From assembly GCF_000155975.1 (NCBI RefSeq), contig NZ_GG730299.1, forward strand, positions 496,305-560,304: a DNA stretch of 64,000 bases, in the 5' to 3' direction. A model generated the notes under the pieces. The model was not told the origin of the DNA and ran no database searches. It saw nothing but the letters and a program-made list of their open reading frames with translations. The stretch comes from Citrobacter youngae ATCC 29220 (lineage in GTDB: Bacteria; Pseudomonadota; Gammaproteobacteria; Enterobacterales; Enterobacteriaceae). Positions 28,818-38,777 of this stretch are shown here, piece by piece; position 1 is the stretch's first letter; every line of letters starts with the position of its first letter. Made by a program: the position numbers and the translations under genes.

Positions 28818-30476
28818 ATGATTCTCGAGCGCGTTGAGATTGTTGGATTTCGTGGTATTAACCGCCTGTCGTTGATGCTTGAGCAGAGCAACGTGCTGAT
28901 TGGGGAGAACGCGTGGGGTAAGTCCAGTCTGCTGGATGCATTAACTCTGCTGCTGTCGCCAGAATCTGATTTGTACCACTTTGACCGTGATGATTTTTGG
29001 TTCCCGCCGGGGGATATACAGGGCCGGGAACATCATTTGCACATTATCCTGACCTTTCGTGAATCTCAACCGGGCCGTCATCGGGTTCGTCGGTATCGTC
29101 CTCTGGAAGCCTGCTGGACGCCGTGTGACGATAGCTATCACCGTATATTCTATCGTCTGGAAGGCGAGTGCGCGGATGACGGTAGCGTGCTCACGCTGCG
29201 TAGTTTTCTTGATGGCGATGGCCATCCGCTCGCTCTCGACGACATTAACGATCTGGCGCGGCATCTCGTGCGTTTAATGCCGGTATTGCGTCTGCGCGAC
29301 GCGCGTTTTATGCGCCGCATACGTAACGGTACGGTGCCGGATTCGGCGGATGTTGAAGTGACCGCCCGCCAGCTGGATTTTCTGGCGCGTGAACTGGCTA
29401 CCCGACCACAAAACCTGACCGATGGGCAGATCCGCCAAGGGCTGTCGGCCATGGTTCAACTGCTGGAACACTATTTTTCCGAACAGGGCGCGGGTCAGTC
29501 TCGCTATCGCCTGATGCGCCGTCGCTCCAATAACGAACAACGTAGCTGGCGCTATCTGGATATTATTAACCGCATGATTGATAAGCCCGGCGGACGAACG
29601 CATCGGGTGATCCTGTTGGGGTTGTTCTCGACGCTGTTGCAGGCCAAAGGCACCTTAAGGCTGGATAAAGACGCCCGGCCACTATTGCTGATAGAAGACC
29701 CGGAAACGCGTTTACATCCCATCATGCTGTCGGTTGCCTGGCATCTGCTGAATCTACTTCCCCTCCAGCGGGTGGCGACCACCAACTCCGGTGAGCTGCT
29801 GTCTCTCACGCCTGTGGAACATGTTGTCCGTTTGGTGCGTGAGTCAGCCCGCGTCGCCGCCTGGCGACTGGGGCCGGGTGGGATCAGCGCGGAGGACGGT
29901 CGGCGTATTGCTTTCCATATTCGTTTCAATCGCGCATCTTCGCTGTTTGCCCGCTGCTGGCTGCTGGTGGAAGGCGAAACGGAAACCTGGGTCATTAATG
30001 AGCTGGCCCGCCAGTGCGGTCACCACTTTGATGCAGAAGGCATTAAAGTCATTGAATTTGCTCAGTCAGGCCTAAAACCGCTGGTTAAGTTTGCCCGCCG
30101 CATGGGAATAGAATGGCATGTGCTGGTCGATGGCGATGAAGCCGGTAAAAAGTATGCATCCACGGTGCGCGGTCTGTTGAATAACGACAAAGAGGAAGAG
30201 CGCGATCATTTAACCATGCTCCCCGCGCTGGATATGGAACACTTTATGTATCGCCAGGGGTTTGCTGATGTCTTTCATCGGGTCGCGCAGATCCCGGAAA
30301 ACGTGCCAATGAATATGCGCAAAATTATCACCAAGGCGATTCACCGTTCTTCAAAACCGGATCTGGCGATCGAGGTGGCGATGGAAGCAGGGCGGCGCGG
30401 CGTAGACGCCGTCCCCACTTTGCTGCGTAAAATGTTTTCCCGCGTGCTGTGGCTGGCACGCGGACGAGCGGATTAG
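28818..30476 (+). CDS. ybjD: OLD-family ATP-dependent nuclease-like protein YbjD
   Basis: A 552-residue protein with an ABC/SMC-like ATPase domain and a TOPRIM nuclease domain. Walker A is GENAWGKSS at residues 29-37, and the ATPase signature half contains LLIEDPETRLHP (Walker B). The TOPRIM motifs LLVEGETETWVI and VDGDEAGKKY follow near 388 and 442. It is related to the P2 OLD exonuclease but is conserved core-genome content in E. coli; its physiological role is not settled. The start was set at 28818 for its ribosome-binding site and agreement with E. coli. It overlaps convergent ybjX by 4 bp. Confidence 0.92.
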   Translation: MILERVEIVGFRGINRLSLMLEQSNVLIGENAWGKSSLLDALTLLLSPESDLYHFDRDDFWFPPGDIQGREHHLHIILTFRESQPGRHRVRRYRPLEACWTPCDDSYHRIFYRLEGECADDGSVLTLRSFLDGDGHPLALDDINDLARHLVRLMPVLRLRDARFMRRIRNGTVPDSADVEVTARQLDFLARELATRPQNLTDGQIRQGLSAMVQLLEHYFSEQGAGQSRYRLMRRRSNNEQRSWRYLDIINRMIDKPGGRTHRVILLGLFSTLLQAKGTLRLDKDARPLLLIEDPETRLHPIMLSVAWHLLNLLPLQRVATTNSGELLSLTPVEHVVRLVRESARVAAWRLGPGGISAEDGRRIAFHIRFNRASSLFARCWLLVEGETETWVINELARQCGHHFDAEGIKVIEFAQSGLKPLVKFARRMGIEWHVLVDGDEAGKKYASTVRGLLNNDKEEERDHLTMLPALDMEHFMYRQGFADVFHRVAQIPENVPMNMRKIITKAIHRSSKPDLAIEVAMEAGRRGVDAVPTLLRKMFSRVLWLARGRAD

Positions 30477-31420
30477 TGGCGAAACATCGACGACAGCTGC
30501 GCGTGGATACTGTCCAGTAGCTGGTAGCGGCGGCGGTATTCCGCGCGTTTTTTACTGGCAATATCCTCTATGTTTTTTCGCGGCAGCGCACGCGGAATAT
30601 GATAATACCCGCAGCTGTCGCACTCGCCGCCAAGGGACTCCCAAAATGCGTTGTAGTCGGAAAGAATCACCTTGTTTTTACCGTTGTAACGCGGGCTGTG
30701 AAAGATATGCTGTTCATTACTGACAGCCATGACCTTTTCGATATTCAACTGTTCTGCTAAACGACAAATGGCTTCCATCACAATGCGTTTAGGGAATATT
30801 CCGTGGCAGGACTTGGTCGCTTTTTGTGTTGCCTCATGCGGAAGTTGCGAATTGCCCTGCATACCGCCGATAAATAATGTACTCTTGCCATTATATTCGC
30901 AGAACGTAAATGTCATTTTAGTCAGTTCATCGCCATCGCCATTTCGCACCAGAATGGTACTTTCCCCCTCTTTATCCAGCACCGGGAACATCATCATGGT
31001 CACGGTAAATATCTCGTTATCTTTGCCTTCAATTTGCGCCAGCTGTAAGCCGTCATTACTTAATAAGGCGTTCAATTCAGCGGGTAAGAATGCATGGCGG
31101 ATAACATGATAATGAAAACGTACCGCATCTAATCGCATTTTACGATTAAAGTTCGCGGCAAGGTAAGGGCGATGTAAACGAACCGGCAGTCGGGGTTGAC
31201 GGGCAAGCAAAGTTTCAAGATCCGGCCACTGCGCCAGTTCAGTCATCCATTCCTGGGTGAGGCGGGGTATCAGTAATGAACGCCAGATAAACTTACGGCG
31301 AAAGCTCCGTTTATCCCAACAATGTGCGGGCCGTAACTGGCCGCGGCTCAGGCTGTAAAAAAGACCAACGCTGGTAATGGGTTTGGTGGAAAGAAAAGTG
31401 CTTTCAGTTAGTTGACTCAT
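30473..31420 (-). CDS. ybjX: VirK/YbjX-family protein (SomA)
   Basis: A 315-residue DUF535 protein, homolog of Shigella VirK and Salmonella SomA. In Salmonella, somA is PhoP-activated and linked with outer-membrane remodelling. Conserved phrases include HYHVIRHAFLPAELNALL, TLFIGGMQGNSQLP and DYNAFWESLGGE. There is no signal peptide, so it acts inside the cell. It is divergent from macA; I could not find a clean PhoP box with correct spacing between them. Confidence 0.88.
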   Translation of the reverse strand: MSQLTESTFLSTKPITSVGLFYSLSRGQLRPAHCWDKRSFRRKFIWRSLLIPRLTQEWMTELAQWPDLETLLARQPRLPVRLHRPYLAANFNRKMRLDAVRFHYHVIRHAFLPAELNALLSNDGLQLAQIEGKDNEIFTVTMMMFPVLDKEGESTILVRNGDGDELTKMTFTFCEYNGKSTLFIGGMQGNSQLPHEATQKATKSCHGIFPKRIVMEAICRLAEQLNIEKVMAVSNEQHIFHSPRYNGKNKVILSDYNAFWESLGGECDSCGYYHIPRALPRKNIEDIASKKRAEYRRRYQLLDSIHAQLSSMFRH

Positions 31421-31580
31421 AATATAAATCCGATTGATACCCTGGCATTAATTTCAGCACAGTGGATCTTAACCATTCGTCAATAACTCTGTTATTCTTG
31501 CGCTTTTCAACGGCTATTTATTTAACGTTGATGTTTAACACGCCACTCTGATGGACGTATTGGGGGAAATTGGGACATTT

Positions 31581-32696
31581 ATGAAGCTCAAGGGAAAAAT
31601 CAAAAAACGCTATTTTATCTTCGCCATCATCCTTATTGTGGCGATAATTGCGCTTTGGCGAACGCTTAATGCGCCTTTACCTCAGTATCAAACGTTAATT
31701 GTTCGTCCAGGCGATCTCCAGCAAAGCGTACTGGCAACCGGAAAACTGGATGCGCTGCGTAAAGTCGACGTCGGGGCGCAGGTAAGCGGGCAGTTAAAAA
31801 CGCTGTCGGTGGCGATTGGCGATAAAGTAAAAAAAGATCAACTGCTTGGCGTGATCGATCCTGAACAAGCGCAAAACCAGATCAAAGAGGTTGAAGCGAC
31901 GCTGATGGAGCTACGCGCCCAGCGTTTACAGGCTGAAGCCGAATGGAAACTGGCGCGCGTGACGCTCTCCCGTCAGCAACAGCTGGCGAAAACGCAGGCG
32001 GTTTCACGGCAGGATCTCGATACCGCGGCCACCGAAATGGCGGTCAAACAGGCGCAAATCGGCACCATTGACGCGCAGATTAAGCGCAATCAGGCCTCTC
32101 TTGATACGGCAAAGACTAACCTGGATTACACCCGCATCGTGGCGCCAATGGCGGGTGAGGCCACGCAAATAACCACCCTGCAAGGACAAACCGTGATTGC
32201 CGCCCAGCAGGCGCCTAACATTCTGACGTTAGCCGACATGAGCACTATGCTGGTGAAAGCGCAGGTTTCCGAGGCGGATGTTATTCACCTGCATCCCGGA
32301 CAAAAAGCCTGGTTTACCGTACTGGGCGATCCGCAGATACGCTATGAAGGTACGCTGAAAGATGTCCTTCCGACACCAGAGAAAGTGAACGATGCGATTT
32401 TCTACTATGCCCGCTTTGAAGTGCCGAACCCGAAAGGGATCCTGCGTCTGGATATGACTGCGCAGGTCCATATTCAGCTCACGGATGTCAAAAATGTTCT
32501 GACCATCCCGCTGTCGGCGCTGGGCGATCCTGTCGGCAATAATCGCTATAACGTCAGGCTGCTGCGTAACGGCGAAACCCGCGAGCGTGAGGTGGTTATC
32601 GGCGCGCGCAATGACACCGATGTGGAGATTGTGAAAGGGCTGGAAGAGGGCGATGAAGTCATTACCGGTGAGGGCAACGTTGGAGCGGCGAAATGA
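31581..32696 (+). CDS. macA: Macrolide efflux periplasmic adaptor MacA
   Basis: The 371-residue membrane-fusion protein of the MacAB-TolC tripartite pump has an N-terminal membrane anchor (about residues 10-27), lipoyl and beta-barrel domains, and a long coiled-coil hairpin (about 85-165, rich in [21 protein letters not shown] heptads). The start at 31581 (MKLKGKIKK) equals the E. coli length. It overlaps macB by 4 bp. In Salmonella MacAB also protects against oxidative stress and is reported to be repressed by PhoP. Confidence 0.94.
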   Translation: MKLKGKIKKRYFIFAIILIVAIIALWRTLNAPLPQYQTLIVRPGDLQQSVLATGKLDALRKVDVGAQVSGQLKTLSVAIGDKVKKDQLLGVIDPEQAQNQIKEVEATLMELRAQRLQAEAEWKLARVTLSRQQQLAKTQAVSRQDLDTAATEMAVKQAQIGTIDAQIKRNQASLDTAKTNLDYTRIVAPMAGEATQITTLQGQTVIAAQQAPNILTLADMSTMLVKAQVSEADVIHLHPGQKAWFTVLGDPQIRYEGTLKDVLPTPEKVNDAIFYYARFEVPNPKGILRLDMTAQVHIQLTDVKNVLTIPLSALGDPVGNNRYNVRLLRNGETREREVVIGARNDTDVEIVKGLEEGDEVITGEGNVGAAK

Positions 32697-34639
32697 CGGC
32701 ATTGCTTGAGCTGAGCAATATCCGCCGCAGTTACCCGTCAGGCGAAGGGCAGGTCGAGGTATTAAAGGACGTTTCCTTGAGCATTCAGGCCGGTGAAATG
32801 GTGGCGATTGTCGGCGCGTCTGGCTCGGGAAAATCGACGCTGATGAACATTCTCGGCTGTCTTGATAAGCCTACCAGCGGCACGTATCGGGTCGCCGGAC
32901 GCGATGTCTCCACCCTTGATAGCGATGCGCTAGCGCAGCTGCGACGCGAGCATTTCGGCTTTATCTTCCAACGTTATCATTTGCTGTCGCATTTAACCGC
33001 CGCGCAAAACGTTGAGGTGCCCGCAGTCTATGCCGGGACTGAACGCAAACAGCGTCTGGCTCGGGCGCAGGAATTACTCCAGCGGCTGGGGCTGGGCGAC
33101 AGGGTTGACTATCAGCCGTCCCAGCTTTCCGGTGGGCAGCAGCAGCGGGTCAGTATTGCGCGTGCGTTGATGAACGGTGGGCAGGTGATCCTGGCCGACG
33201 AACCCACCGGCGCGTTGGACAGCCATTCTGGCGAAGAGGTGATGGCGATTCTGCATCAACTCCGCGATCGCGGACATACGGTGATTATCGTTACGCACGA
33301 CCCGCAGGTTGCCGCGCAGGCCGAGCGCGTAATAGAAATTCGCGACGGCGAGATCGTGCGCAATCCGCCGCCGCACAAACCCTCAACCGGACGCGATATC
33401 TCCGAGCCGACAGTGAAAACAGTGTCTGGCTGGAGCCAGTTTATCAGCGGTTTTCGCGAAGCGCTCACCATGGCATGGCTGGCCATGGCTGCGAATAAGA
33501 TGCGTACGCTGCTGACCATGCTGGGGATCATCATCGGTATTGCTTCGGTGGTTTCGATCGTTGTGGTGGGCGATGCGGCAAAACAGCTGGTGCTGGCGGA
33601 CATTCGCGCTATCGGGACGAATACCATTGATATCTACCCTGGCAAAGATTTCGGCGATGATGACCCACAATATCAACAGGCGCTGAAGTATGACGACTTA
33701 ACCGCGCTGCAGAAGCAGCCCTGGGTGAGTTCGGTGACGCCTGCGGTGTCGAAGAACCTGCGGCTACGCTATGGCAATATTGACGTGGCAGCCAGTGCGA
33801 ACGGCGTTAGCGGCGACTATTTCAACGTCTATGGCATGACGTTTAGCGAAGGGACTACCTTTAACGCCGAGCAGCTTGCTGGCCGGGCGCAGGTGGTGGT
33901 GCTCGACAGTAATACCCGACGTCAGTTGTTCCCGACTAAAGCGAAAGTTGTCGGCGAGGTCATTTTGGTGGGAAATATGCCTGCGACGGTGATTGGCGTT
34001 GCCGAGGAGAAACAGTCGATGTTTGGCAGCAGTAAGATCCTGCGGGTCTGGCTGCCTTACAGCACCATGTCCGGGCGAATTATGGGGCAATCGTGGCTGA
34101 ACTCAATCACCGTGCGGGTGAAGGACGGTTTTGATAGCGCTCAGGCGGAACAGCAGCTTACCCGTTTGTTGTCGTTACGCCATGGGAAGAAAGATTTCTT
34201 CACCTGGAATATGGACGGCGTCTTGAAAACCGCTGAAAAGACCACACGTACATTACAACTCTTCCTGACGCTGGTGGCGGTCATTTCGCTGGTGGTGGGT
34301 GGAATCGGCGTGATGAACATTATGCTGGTTTCGGTAACCGAACGAACGCGCGAGATTGGCATCCGTATGGCGGTGGGCGCGCGCGCCAGTGACGTGCTGC
34401 AACAGTTCCTCATTGAAGCGGTGCTGGTGTGTCTGGTTGGCGGCGCGTTGGGCATCAGTTTGTCGATGCTAATTGCCTTTACGCTACAGTTATTCCTGCC
34501 CGGCTGGGAAATTGGCTTCTCACCCGTGGCCCTGCTGACGGCGTTTCTGTGCTCAACCGCTACCGGAATTTTGTTTGGCTGGTTACCGGCGCGTAATGCG
34601 GCCCGGCTTGATCCAGTAGATGCGCTGGCGCGGGAATAA
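32693..34639 (+). CDS. macB: Macrolide efflux ABC transporter MacB
   Basis: A 648-residue mechanotransmission ABC transporter. The N-terminal nucleotide-binding domain has Walker [10 protein letters not shown] (about 42-50), signature [15 protein letters not shown] and Walker [13 protein letters not shown]. It is followed by one membrane helix, a large periplasmic domain (about 300-520) and three C-terminal helices with the FtsX-type motif [20 protein letters not shown]. It works with MacA and TolC to export macrolides, enterotoxin and haem-related substrates. Confidence 0.95.
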   Translation: MTALLELSNIRRSYPSGEGQVEVLKDVSLSIQAGEMVAIVGASGSGKSTLMNILGCLDKPTSGTYRVAGRDVSTLDSDALAQLRREHFGFIFQRYHLLSHLTAAQNVEVPAVYAGTERKQRLARAQELLQRLGLGDRVDYQPSQLSGGQQQRVSIARALMNGGQVILADEPTGALDSHSGEEVMAILHQLRDRGHTVIIVTHDPQVAAQAERVIEIRDGEIVRNPPPHKPSTGRDISEPTVKTVSGWSQFISGFREALTMAWLAMAANKMRTLLTMLGIIIGIASVVSIVVVGDAAKQLVLADIRAIGTNTIDIYPGKDFGDDDPQYQQALKYDDLTALQKQPWVSSVTPAVSKNLRLRYGNIDVAASANGVSGDYFNVYGMTFSEGTTFNAEQLAGRAQVVVLDSNTRRQLFPTKAKVVGEVILVGNMPATVIGVAEEKQSMFGSSKILRVWLPYSTMSGRIMGQSWLNSITVRVKDGFDSAQAEQQLTRLLSLRHGKKDFFTWNMDGVLKTAEKTTRTLQLFLTLVAVISLVVGGIGVMNIMLVSVTERTREIGIRMAVGARASDVLQQFLIEAVLVCLVGGALGISLSMLIAFTLQLFLPGWEIGFSPVALLTAFLCSTATGILFGWLPARNAARLDPVDALARE

Positions 34640-34651
34640 TGCGGTAGAGAT

Positions 34652-34682
34652 AAAAATGCCAGCCGCAAGGGCTGGCATTTTG
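34652..34682. terminator. Bidirectional terminator between macB and cspD
   Basis: The hairpin AAAATGCCAGCC / GGCTGGCATTTT sits between the convergent stops of macB and cspD, with A and T runs on the two sides. Confidence 0.9.
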
Positions 34683-34713
34683 ACTGCGGGATGTACACAA
34701 TGAAACAGAAGGG

Positions 34714-34938
34714 TTATGCGACGGCTTCTGCTTCAATGACAGGCACGATGACGCTGGCATGATTGCCTTTTGGCCCCTGGTGGACATCAAACTGGACAGA
34801 CTGTCCGGCTTTTAGCGTTCTGTAACCATCCATTTGAATGGTGGAATAATGGGCGAAAATGTCTTCGCCGCCGCCTTCAGGGCAGATGAAACCAAACCCT
34901 TTGGCGTTGTTGAACCACTTAACAGTACCCGTTTCCAT
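34714..34938 (-). CDS. cspD: Cold-shock-like protein CspD
   Basis: A 74-residue single-stranded nucleic-acid-binding protein of the CspA fold with RNP motifs KGFGFI and DIFAHY. In E. coli CspD is not cold-inducible; it is made in stationary phase and inhibits replication. The ATG at 34938 (METGTVKWF) was chosen because it starts the cold-shock domain; 41 further in-frame codons are upstream non-coding sequence. Confidence 0.95.
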   Translation of the reverse strand: METGTVKWFNNAKGFGFICPEGGGEDIFAHYSTIQMDGYRTLKAGQSVQFDVHQGPKGNHASVIVPVIEAEAVA

Positions 34939-35261
34939 ACTTCGACATCCTTCGTAAATCTTATATAAGTAAGATGGAATGAACCGGTTGCGGAGTGGGG
35001 GCTGTTCAAAACCTCGCCAACTCTCGAAACTACAATTTAGAGAAATCAGGCGGGGCGTCAAGCGTCAGACGGATGGAATAGGGTAAAAATGCATCAAAAT
35101 TTGAAGCAGTTAACGCTATTGTCGGTTATGTGACAGATGTCGCGGATGGCACTAATAGATGATAGTTATCTAATACTTGAGGTAGATTGATTGTGCGCAT
35201 AGGCTGCTTGTCAGCGGCAAGATTTTCTGCCGGAAACCGTAACTGATGATGACGACTGACA
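34939..35261. promoter_or_regulatory. Divergent cspD-clpS intergenic region
   Basis: These 323 bp separate cspD from clpS and should hold both promoters. The left part is AT-rich near the cspD start. I see no further gene, repeat or operator that I can name. Confidence 0.55.
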
Positions 35262-35582
35262 ATGAGTAAGACGAACGACTGGCTGGATTTCGATCTACTG
35301 GCGGAAGACAAATTGCGCGACGCGCTAAAACCGCCATCTATGTATAAAGTGATATTAATCAATGATGACTACACTCCGATGGAGTTTGTTATTGACGTGT
35401 TACAAAAATTCTTTTCTTATGATGTAGAACGTGCAACGCAACTGATGCTTGCAGTTCACTATCAAGGTAAAGCCATCTGCGGCGTATTCACTGCCGAAGT
35501 AGCGGAAACCAAAGTAGCGATGGTGAACAAATATGCGAGGGAGAACGAGCATCCGTTGCTGTGTACGCTGGAAAAAGCCTGA
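35262..35582 (+). CDS. clpS: ClpS adaptor protein
   Basis: A 106-residue N-degron adaptor that delivers proteins with bulky N-terminal residues to ClpAP. The substrate pocket region is seen in [18 protein letters not shown] (residues about 29-46) and in the [19 protein letters not shown] segment. It ends 30 bp before the clpA ATG in the same direction, the usual clpSA arrangement. Confidence 0.96.
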   Translation: MSKTNDWLDFDLLAEDKLRDALKPPSMYKVILINDDYTPMEFVIDVLQKFFSYDVERATQLMLAVHYQGKAICGVFTAEVAETKVAMVNKYARENEHPLLCTLEKA

Positions 35583-35612
35583 ATGCAGGCATAAATATTG
35601 GGGGAGGTGCCT

Positions 35613-37889
35613 ATGCTCAATCAAGAACTGGAACTCAGTTTAAACATGGCTTTCGCCAGAGCGCGCGAGCACCGACATGAGTTTATGACCGTCGAGCACT
35701 TGTTACTGGCGTTGCTCAGTAACCCATCGGCCCGCGAAGCGCTGGAAGCGTGTTCTGTGGATCTGGTGGCGCTCCGTCAGGAACTCGAAGCCTTCATTGA
35801 ACAAACCACACCCGTATTGCCTGCCAGTGAGGAAGAGCGCGACACGCAGCCAACGTTGAGTTTTCAGCGTGTACTGCAACGTGCGGTCTTTCATGTTCAG
35901 TCCTCCGGGCGCAATGAAGTTACCGGCGCAAATGTTCTGGTGGCTATCTTCAGCGAGCAGGAATCTCAGGCGGCCTATCTGCTGCGTAAGCATGAAGTGA
36001 GTCGCCTGGACGTGGTGAATTTTATTTCTCATGGCACGCGCAAAGATGAACCAGGTCAGTCTTCTGACTCAGGGAATCAGCCAAATACCGAAGAGCAAGC
36101 TGGCGGGGAGGACCGTATGGAGAACTTCACGACTAACCTTAACCAGCTTGCCCGTGTGGGCGGGATTGATCCGCTCATTGGCCGAGAAAAAGAGCTGGAG
36201 CGCGCCATTCAGGTACTGTGCCGCCGTAGAAAAAACAACCCGCTGTTGGTGGGCGAATCTGGCGTCGGTAAAACGGCGATTGCTGAAGGCCTGGCCTGGC
36301 GTATTGTTCAGGGAGACGTGCCGGAAGTCATGGCGGACTGCACCCTTTACTCTCTGGATATCGGATCCCTACTGGCGGGCACCAAATACCGCGGCGATTT
36401 TGAAAAACGCTTTAAGGCACTGCTGAAACAGCTGGAACAGGATACCAACAGCATCCTGTTTATCGATGAGATCCACACCATTATCGGCGCGGGTGCGGCA
36501 TCGGGCGGCCAGGTGGATGCGGCTAACCTGATCAAGCCTCTGCTCTCCAGCGGTAAAATCCGCGTGATAGGCTCCACAACCTATCAGGAATTCAGCAATA
36601 TCTTTGAGAAGGACCGGGCGTTAGCGCGCCGTTTCCAGAAAATCGATATCACTGAGCCGTCGGTAGAAGAGACTGTGCAGATCATCAACGGTCTGAAACC
36701 GAAGTATGAAGCGCACCATGACGTTCGCTACACCGCTAAAGCGGTGCGTGCGGCGGTTGAACTGGCGGTGAAATACATTAACGATCGTCATCTGCCGGAT
36801 AAAGCGATTGACGTGATCGATGAAGCGGGCGCGCGTGCGCGTCTGTTGCCGGTCAGCAAGCGCAAGAAAACCGTTAACGTAGCGGATATTGAGTCCGTTG
36901 TGGCCCGCATCGCGCGTATCCCGGAGAAGAGCGTTTCGCAAAGCGATCGCGATACGCTGAAAAATCTGGGTAACCGTCTGAAAATGCTGGTCTTCGGACA
37001 GGATAAAGCCATTGAGGCGCTGACTGAAGCGATCAAAATGAGCCGTGCCGGTCTGGGACATGAGCATAAACCTGTCGGTTCATTCCTGTTTGCCGGGCCG
37101 ACTGGCGTAGGTAAGACCGAAGTCACGGTGCAACTGTCCAAAGCGCTGGGTATTGAGCTGCTGCGTTTTGATATGTCCGAGTATATGGAACGCCACACCG
37201 TCAGCCGTCTGATTGGCGCGCCTCCGGGATATGTTGGTTATGATCAGGGCGGTTTGCTGACCGATGCGGTCATTAAACACCCGCATGCGGTCCTGCTGTT
37301 GGATGAAATCGAAAAAGCGCACCCGGATGTCTTCAACCTGCTGCTGCAGGTAATGGATAACGGTACGCTGACCGACAATAACGGGCGTAAGGCGGACTTC
37401 CGTAACGTGGTGTTGGTCATGACCACCAACGCCGGGGTACGTGAGACCGAGCGTAAATCGATTGGCCTTATTCATCAGGACAACAGTACTGATGCGATGG
37501 GCGAAATCAAAAAAGTGTTTACGCCGGAATTCCGTAACCGTCTCGACAACATTATCTGGTTCGACCATCTCTCTACCGAGGTGATTCATCAGGTCGTTGA
37601 TAAGTTTATTGTCGAGCTGCAGGTTCAGCTGGATCAGAAAGGTGTCTCGCTGGAGGTCAGTCAGGAAGCACGCAACTGGCTTGCGGAGAAAGGCTACGAC
37701 CGCGCAATGGGCGCACGTCCGATGACGCGTGTTGTACAGGACAACCTGAAAAAACCATTGGCTAACGAACTGCTGTTTGGCTCGCTGGTTGATGGTGGGC
37801 AGGTAACCGTCGAGCTGGATAAAGAGAAAAATGAGCTGACCTATGGCTTCCAGAGTGCGCAAAAGCACAAGCCAGAAGCTGCACATTAA
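35613..37889 (+). CDS. clpA: ATP-dependent Clp protease ATPase ClpA
   Basis: The 758-residue AAA+ unfoldase of ClpAP has an N-domain (about 1-140), a first ATPase module with Walker A GESGVGKT (about 214-221) and a second with GPTGVGKT (about 495-502). The ClpP-binding IGL loop also appears (KSIGLIHQ). The start at 35613 (MLNQELELS) has a GGGGGAGG ribosome-binding site and gives the standard length. In usual genomes serW and infA follow; here a cupin gene and prophage remains follow. Confidence 0.96.
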   Translation: MLNQELELSLNMAFARAREHRHEFMTVEHLLLALLSNPSAREALEACSVDLVALRQELEAFIEQTTPVLPASEEERDTQPTLSFQRVLQRAVFHVQSSGRNEVTGANVLVAIFSEQESQAAYLLRKHEVSRLDVVNFISHGTRKDEPGQSSDSGNQPNTEEQAGGEDRMENFTTNLNQLARVGGIDPLIGREKELERAIQVLCRRRKNNPLLVGESGVGKTAIAEGLAWRIVQGDVPEVMADCTLYSLDIGSLLAGTKYRGDFEKRFKALLKQLEQDTNSILFIDEIHTIIGAGAASGGQVDAANLIKPLLSSGKIRVIGSTTYQEFSNIFEKDRALARRFQKIDITEPSVEETVQIINGLKPKYEAHHDVRYTAKAVRAAVELAVKYINDRHLPDKAIDVIDEAGARARLLPVSKRKKTVNVADIESVVARIARIPEKSVSQSDRDTLKNLGNRLKMLVFGQDKAIEALTEAIKMSRAGLGHEHKPVGSFLFAGPTGVGKTEVTVQLSKALGIELLRFDMSEYMERHTVSRLIGAPPGYVGYDQGGLLTDAVIKHPHAVLLLDEIEKAHPDVFNLLLQVMDNGTLTDNNGRKADFRNVVLVMTTNAGVRETERKSIGLIHQDNSTDAMGEIKKVFTPEFRNRLDNIIWFDHLSTEVIHQVVDKFIVELQVQLDQKGVSLEVSQEARNWLAEKGYDRAMGARPMTRVVQDNLKKPLANELLFGSLVDGGQVTVELDKEKNELTYGFQSAQKHKPEAAH

Positions 37890-37907
37890 TTTCTAACCAT
37901 CTAATGA

Positions 37908-37933
37908 ACCGGGCGTAATGCCCGGTTTTTTTT
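37908..37933 (+). terminator. Intrinsic terminator of clpA
   Basis: The hairpin ACCGGGC / GCCCGGT is followed by eight T residues, about 20 bp after the clpA stop. Confidence 0.95.
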
Positions 37934-37962
37934 CGCCTGAAGACGACTTACCGTGGAGCTAA

Positions 37963-38295
37963 ATGATGAAACTGGACAATATTCCATTCCATGTGACCGA
38001 CTGGTCGCAGGTTATTCCCGAGCAGCATCCTGGTGAGTCTGGATATGCTACATGGAAAGTGGCTTTTGCCGGTGATGTTCGGGTGCGAATTGTCGAATAT
38101 TCGCCGGGATATCTGGCCGACCATTGGTGTTCGAAAGGACACGTTCTGTTTTGTCTGGAAGGTGAGTTACGCACGGAACTGGAAGATGGCCGCGCGTTCG
38201 ATCTAAAGCCAGGTATGAGTTACCAGGTGGCCGATCATGCAGAAGCGCATCGCTCATCAACCGCAACGGGAGCAAAGTTGTTTATTGTGGATTGA
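37963..38295 (+). CDS. Small cupin-domain protein (DHCW-motif type)
   Basis: A 110-residue single-domain cupin. The metal-site motif can be seen in YLADHWCSKGHVLFCLEGEL (residues about 46-65), with a second half containing KPGMSYQVADHAEAHRSSTATGAKLFIVD. The substrate is unknown. It lies between the clpA terminator and the attL site at 38312, so it belongs either to the clpA block or to the original flank of the prophage; I cannot decide which. Two adjacent ATG codons could start it. Confidence 0.8.
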   Translation: MMKLDNIPFHVTDWSQVIPEQHPGESGYATWKVAFAGDVRVRIVEYSPGYLADHWCSKGHVLFCLEGELRTELEDGRAFDLKPGMSYQVADHAEAHRSSTATGAKLFIVD

Positions 38296-38311
38296 TGGCG
38301 TAAACCAGCAG

Positions 38312-38333
38312 GCAAAAAATAAGCCTGCGTAAG
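38312..38333. mobile_element. attL of the P2-like prophage remnant
   Basis: This 22-bp sequence (containing AAAAAATAAGCCTGCGT) is repeated exactly, in the same orientation, at 45432-45453, where it forms the 3' end of cyaR. It lies on the integrase side of the remnant. The P2 core is 27 bp; here the match breaks after 22 bp, so the left copy has diverged. Confidence 0.85.
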
Positions 38334-38358
38334 TGCGTTTTTCGGGGTAAGTAACATG

Positions 38359-38411
38359 GGCTTTCAGCGGTGCAATGCGCATTTTCGCGGCACGCAAGAC
38401 CACTGAAAGCC
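38359..38411. repeat. Inverted repeat between attL and int
   Basis: Arms GGCTTTCAGCGGT (38359-38371) and ACCACTGAAAGCC (38399-38411) pair over 12 of 13 bases around a 27-bp loop. The position between the core site and int is where integrase or IHF arm sites, or the int terminator, are expected. Confidence 0.5.
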
Positions 38412-38418
38412 AAATGAA

Positions 38419-38777
38419 CTACCCTACTGTGGACACTCTGGAAGTCAACACCACCACGTATCGGATTGAGTGAAACAGCATCCTGTAGATACTCCGGGCA
38501 AAGTACCCATAGACCATTGTCTGCTCTATCCGTGAATGCCCCAGTATTCTCTGCAAGGTGATGATACTCCCGCCGTAATCATAAAGTGGGTAGCAAAACT
38601 GTGACGCAATGCGTGGGTTGCTTGTCCGTCCGGTAGATCTGGTTTTACATCTTTCATTGTTCGCCTGAACTTCGGGTATGAGGCATCAGGGAACAGATAA
38701 CCCTTACCCGCAATCATTACAGCTACTTCCTCAGAGAAATGATTTGCAGGTCTATGGTATGCGCGTTGCAGAGCCAC
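38419..38777 (-). pseudogene. int: P2-like integrase, C-terminal fragment with frameshifts
   Basis: The minus strand encodes the C-terminal half of a tyrosine recombinase: DLPDGQATHALRHSFATHFM (the HxxR box), then, in a second frame, GGSIITLQRILGHSRIEQ and the tyrosine segment QTMVYGYFA. A third frame continues EYLQDAVSLNPIRGGVDF. At least two frameshifts (near 38575 and 38495) break the gene and its N-terminal half is deleted, the fragment abutting the gene A remnant near 38740. It cannot make an active integrase. Confidence 0.88.

Noticed and set aside
28818-30476. ybjD as part of a Gabija or OLD defence system
   Set aside because: The protein has the OLD ATPase-TOPRIM architecture, but it is core-genome content, and no UvrD-like GajB or reverse-transcriptase partner is adjacent.
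31421-31580. PhoP box between ybjX and macA
   Set aside because: TATTTA and TGTTTA half-sites are present near 31515-31535, but the spacing is two bases longer than the usual direct repeat, so I did not annotate it although PhoP control of both genes is reported.
37080-37886. 268-codon frame opposite the 3' half of clpA
   Set aside because: Shadow of clpA; the clpA frame shows both AAA+ motifs and the ClpP-binding loop.
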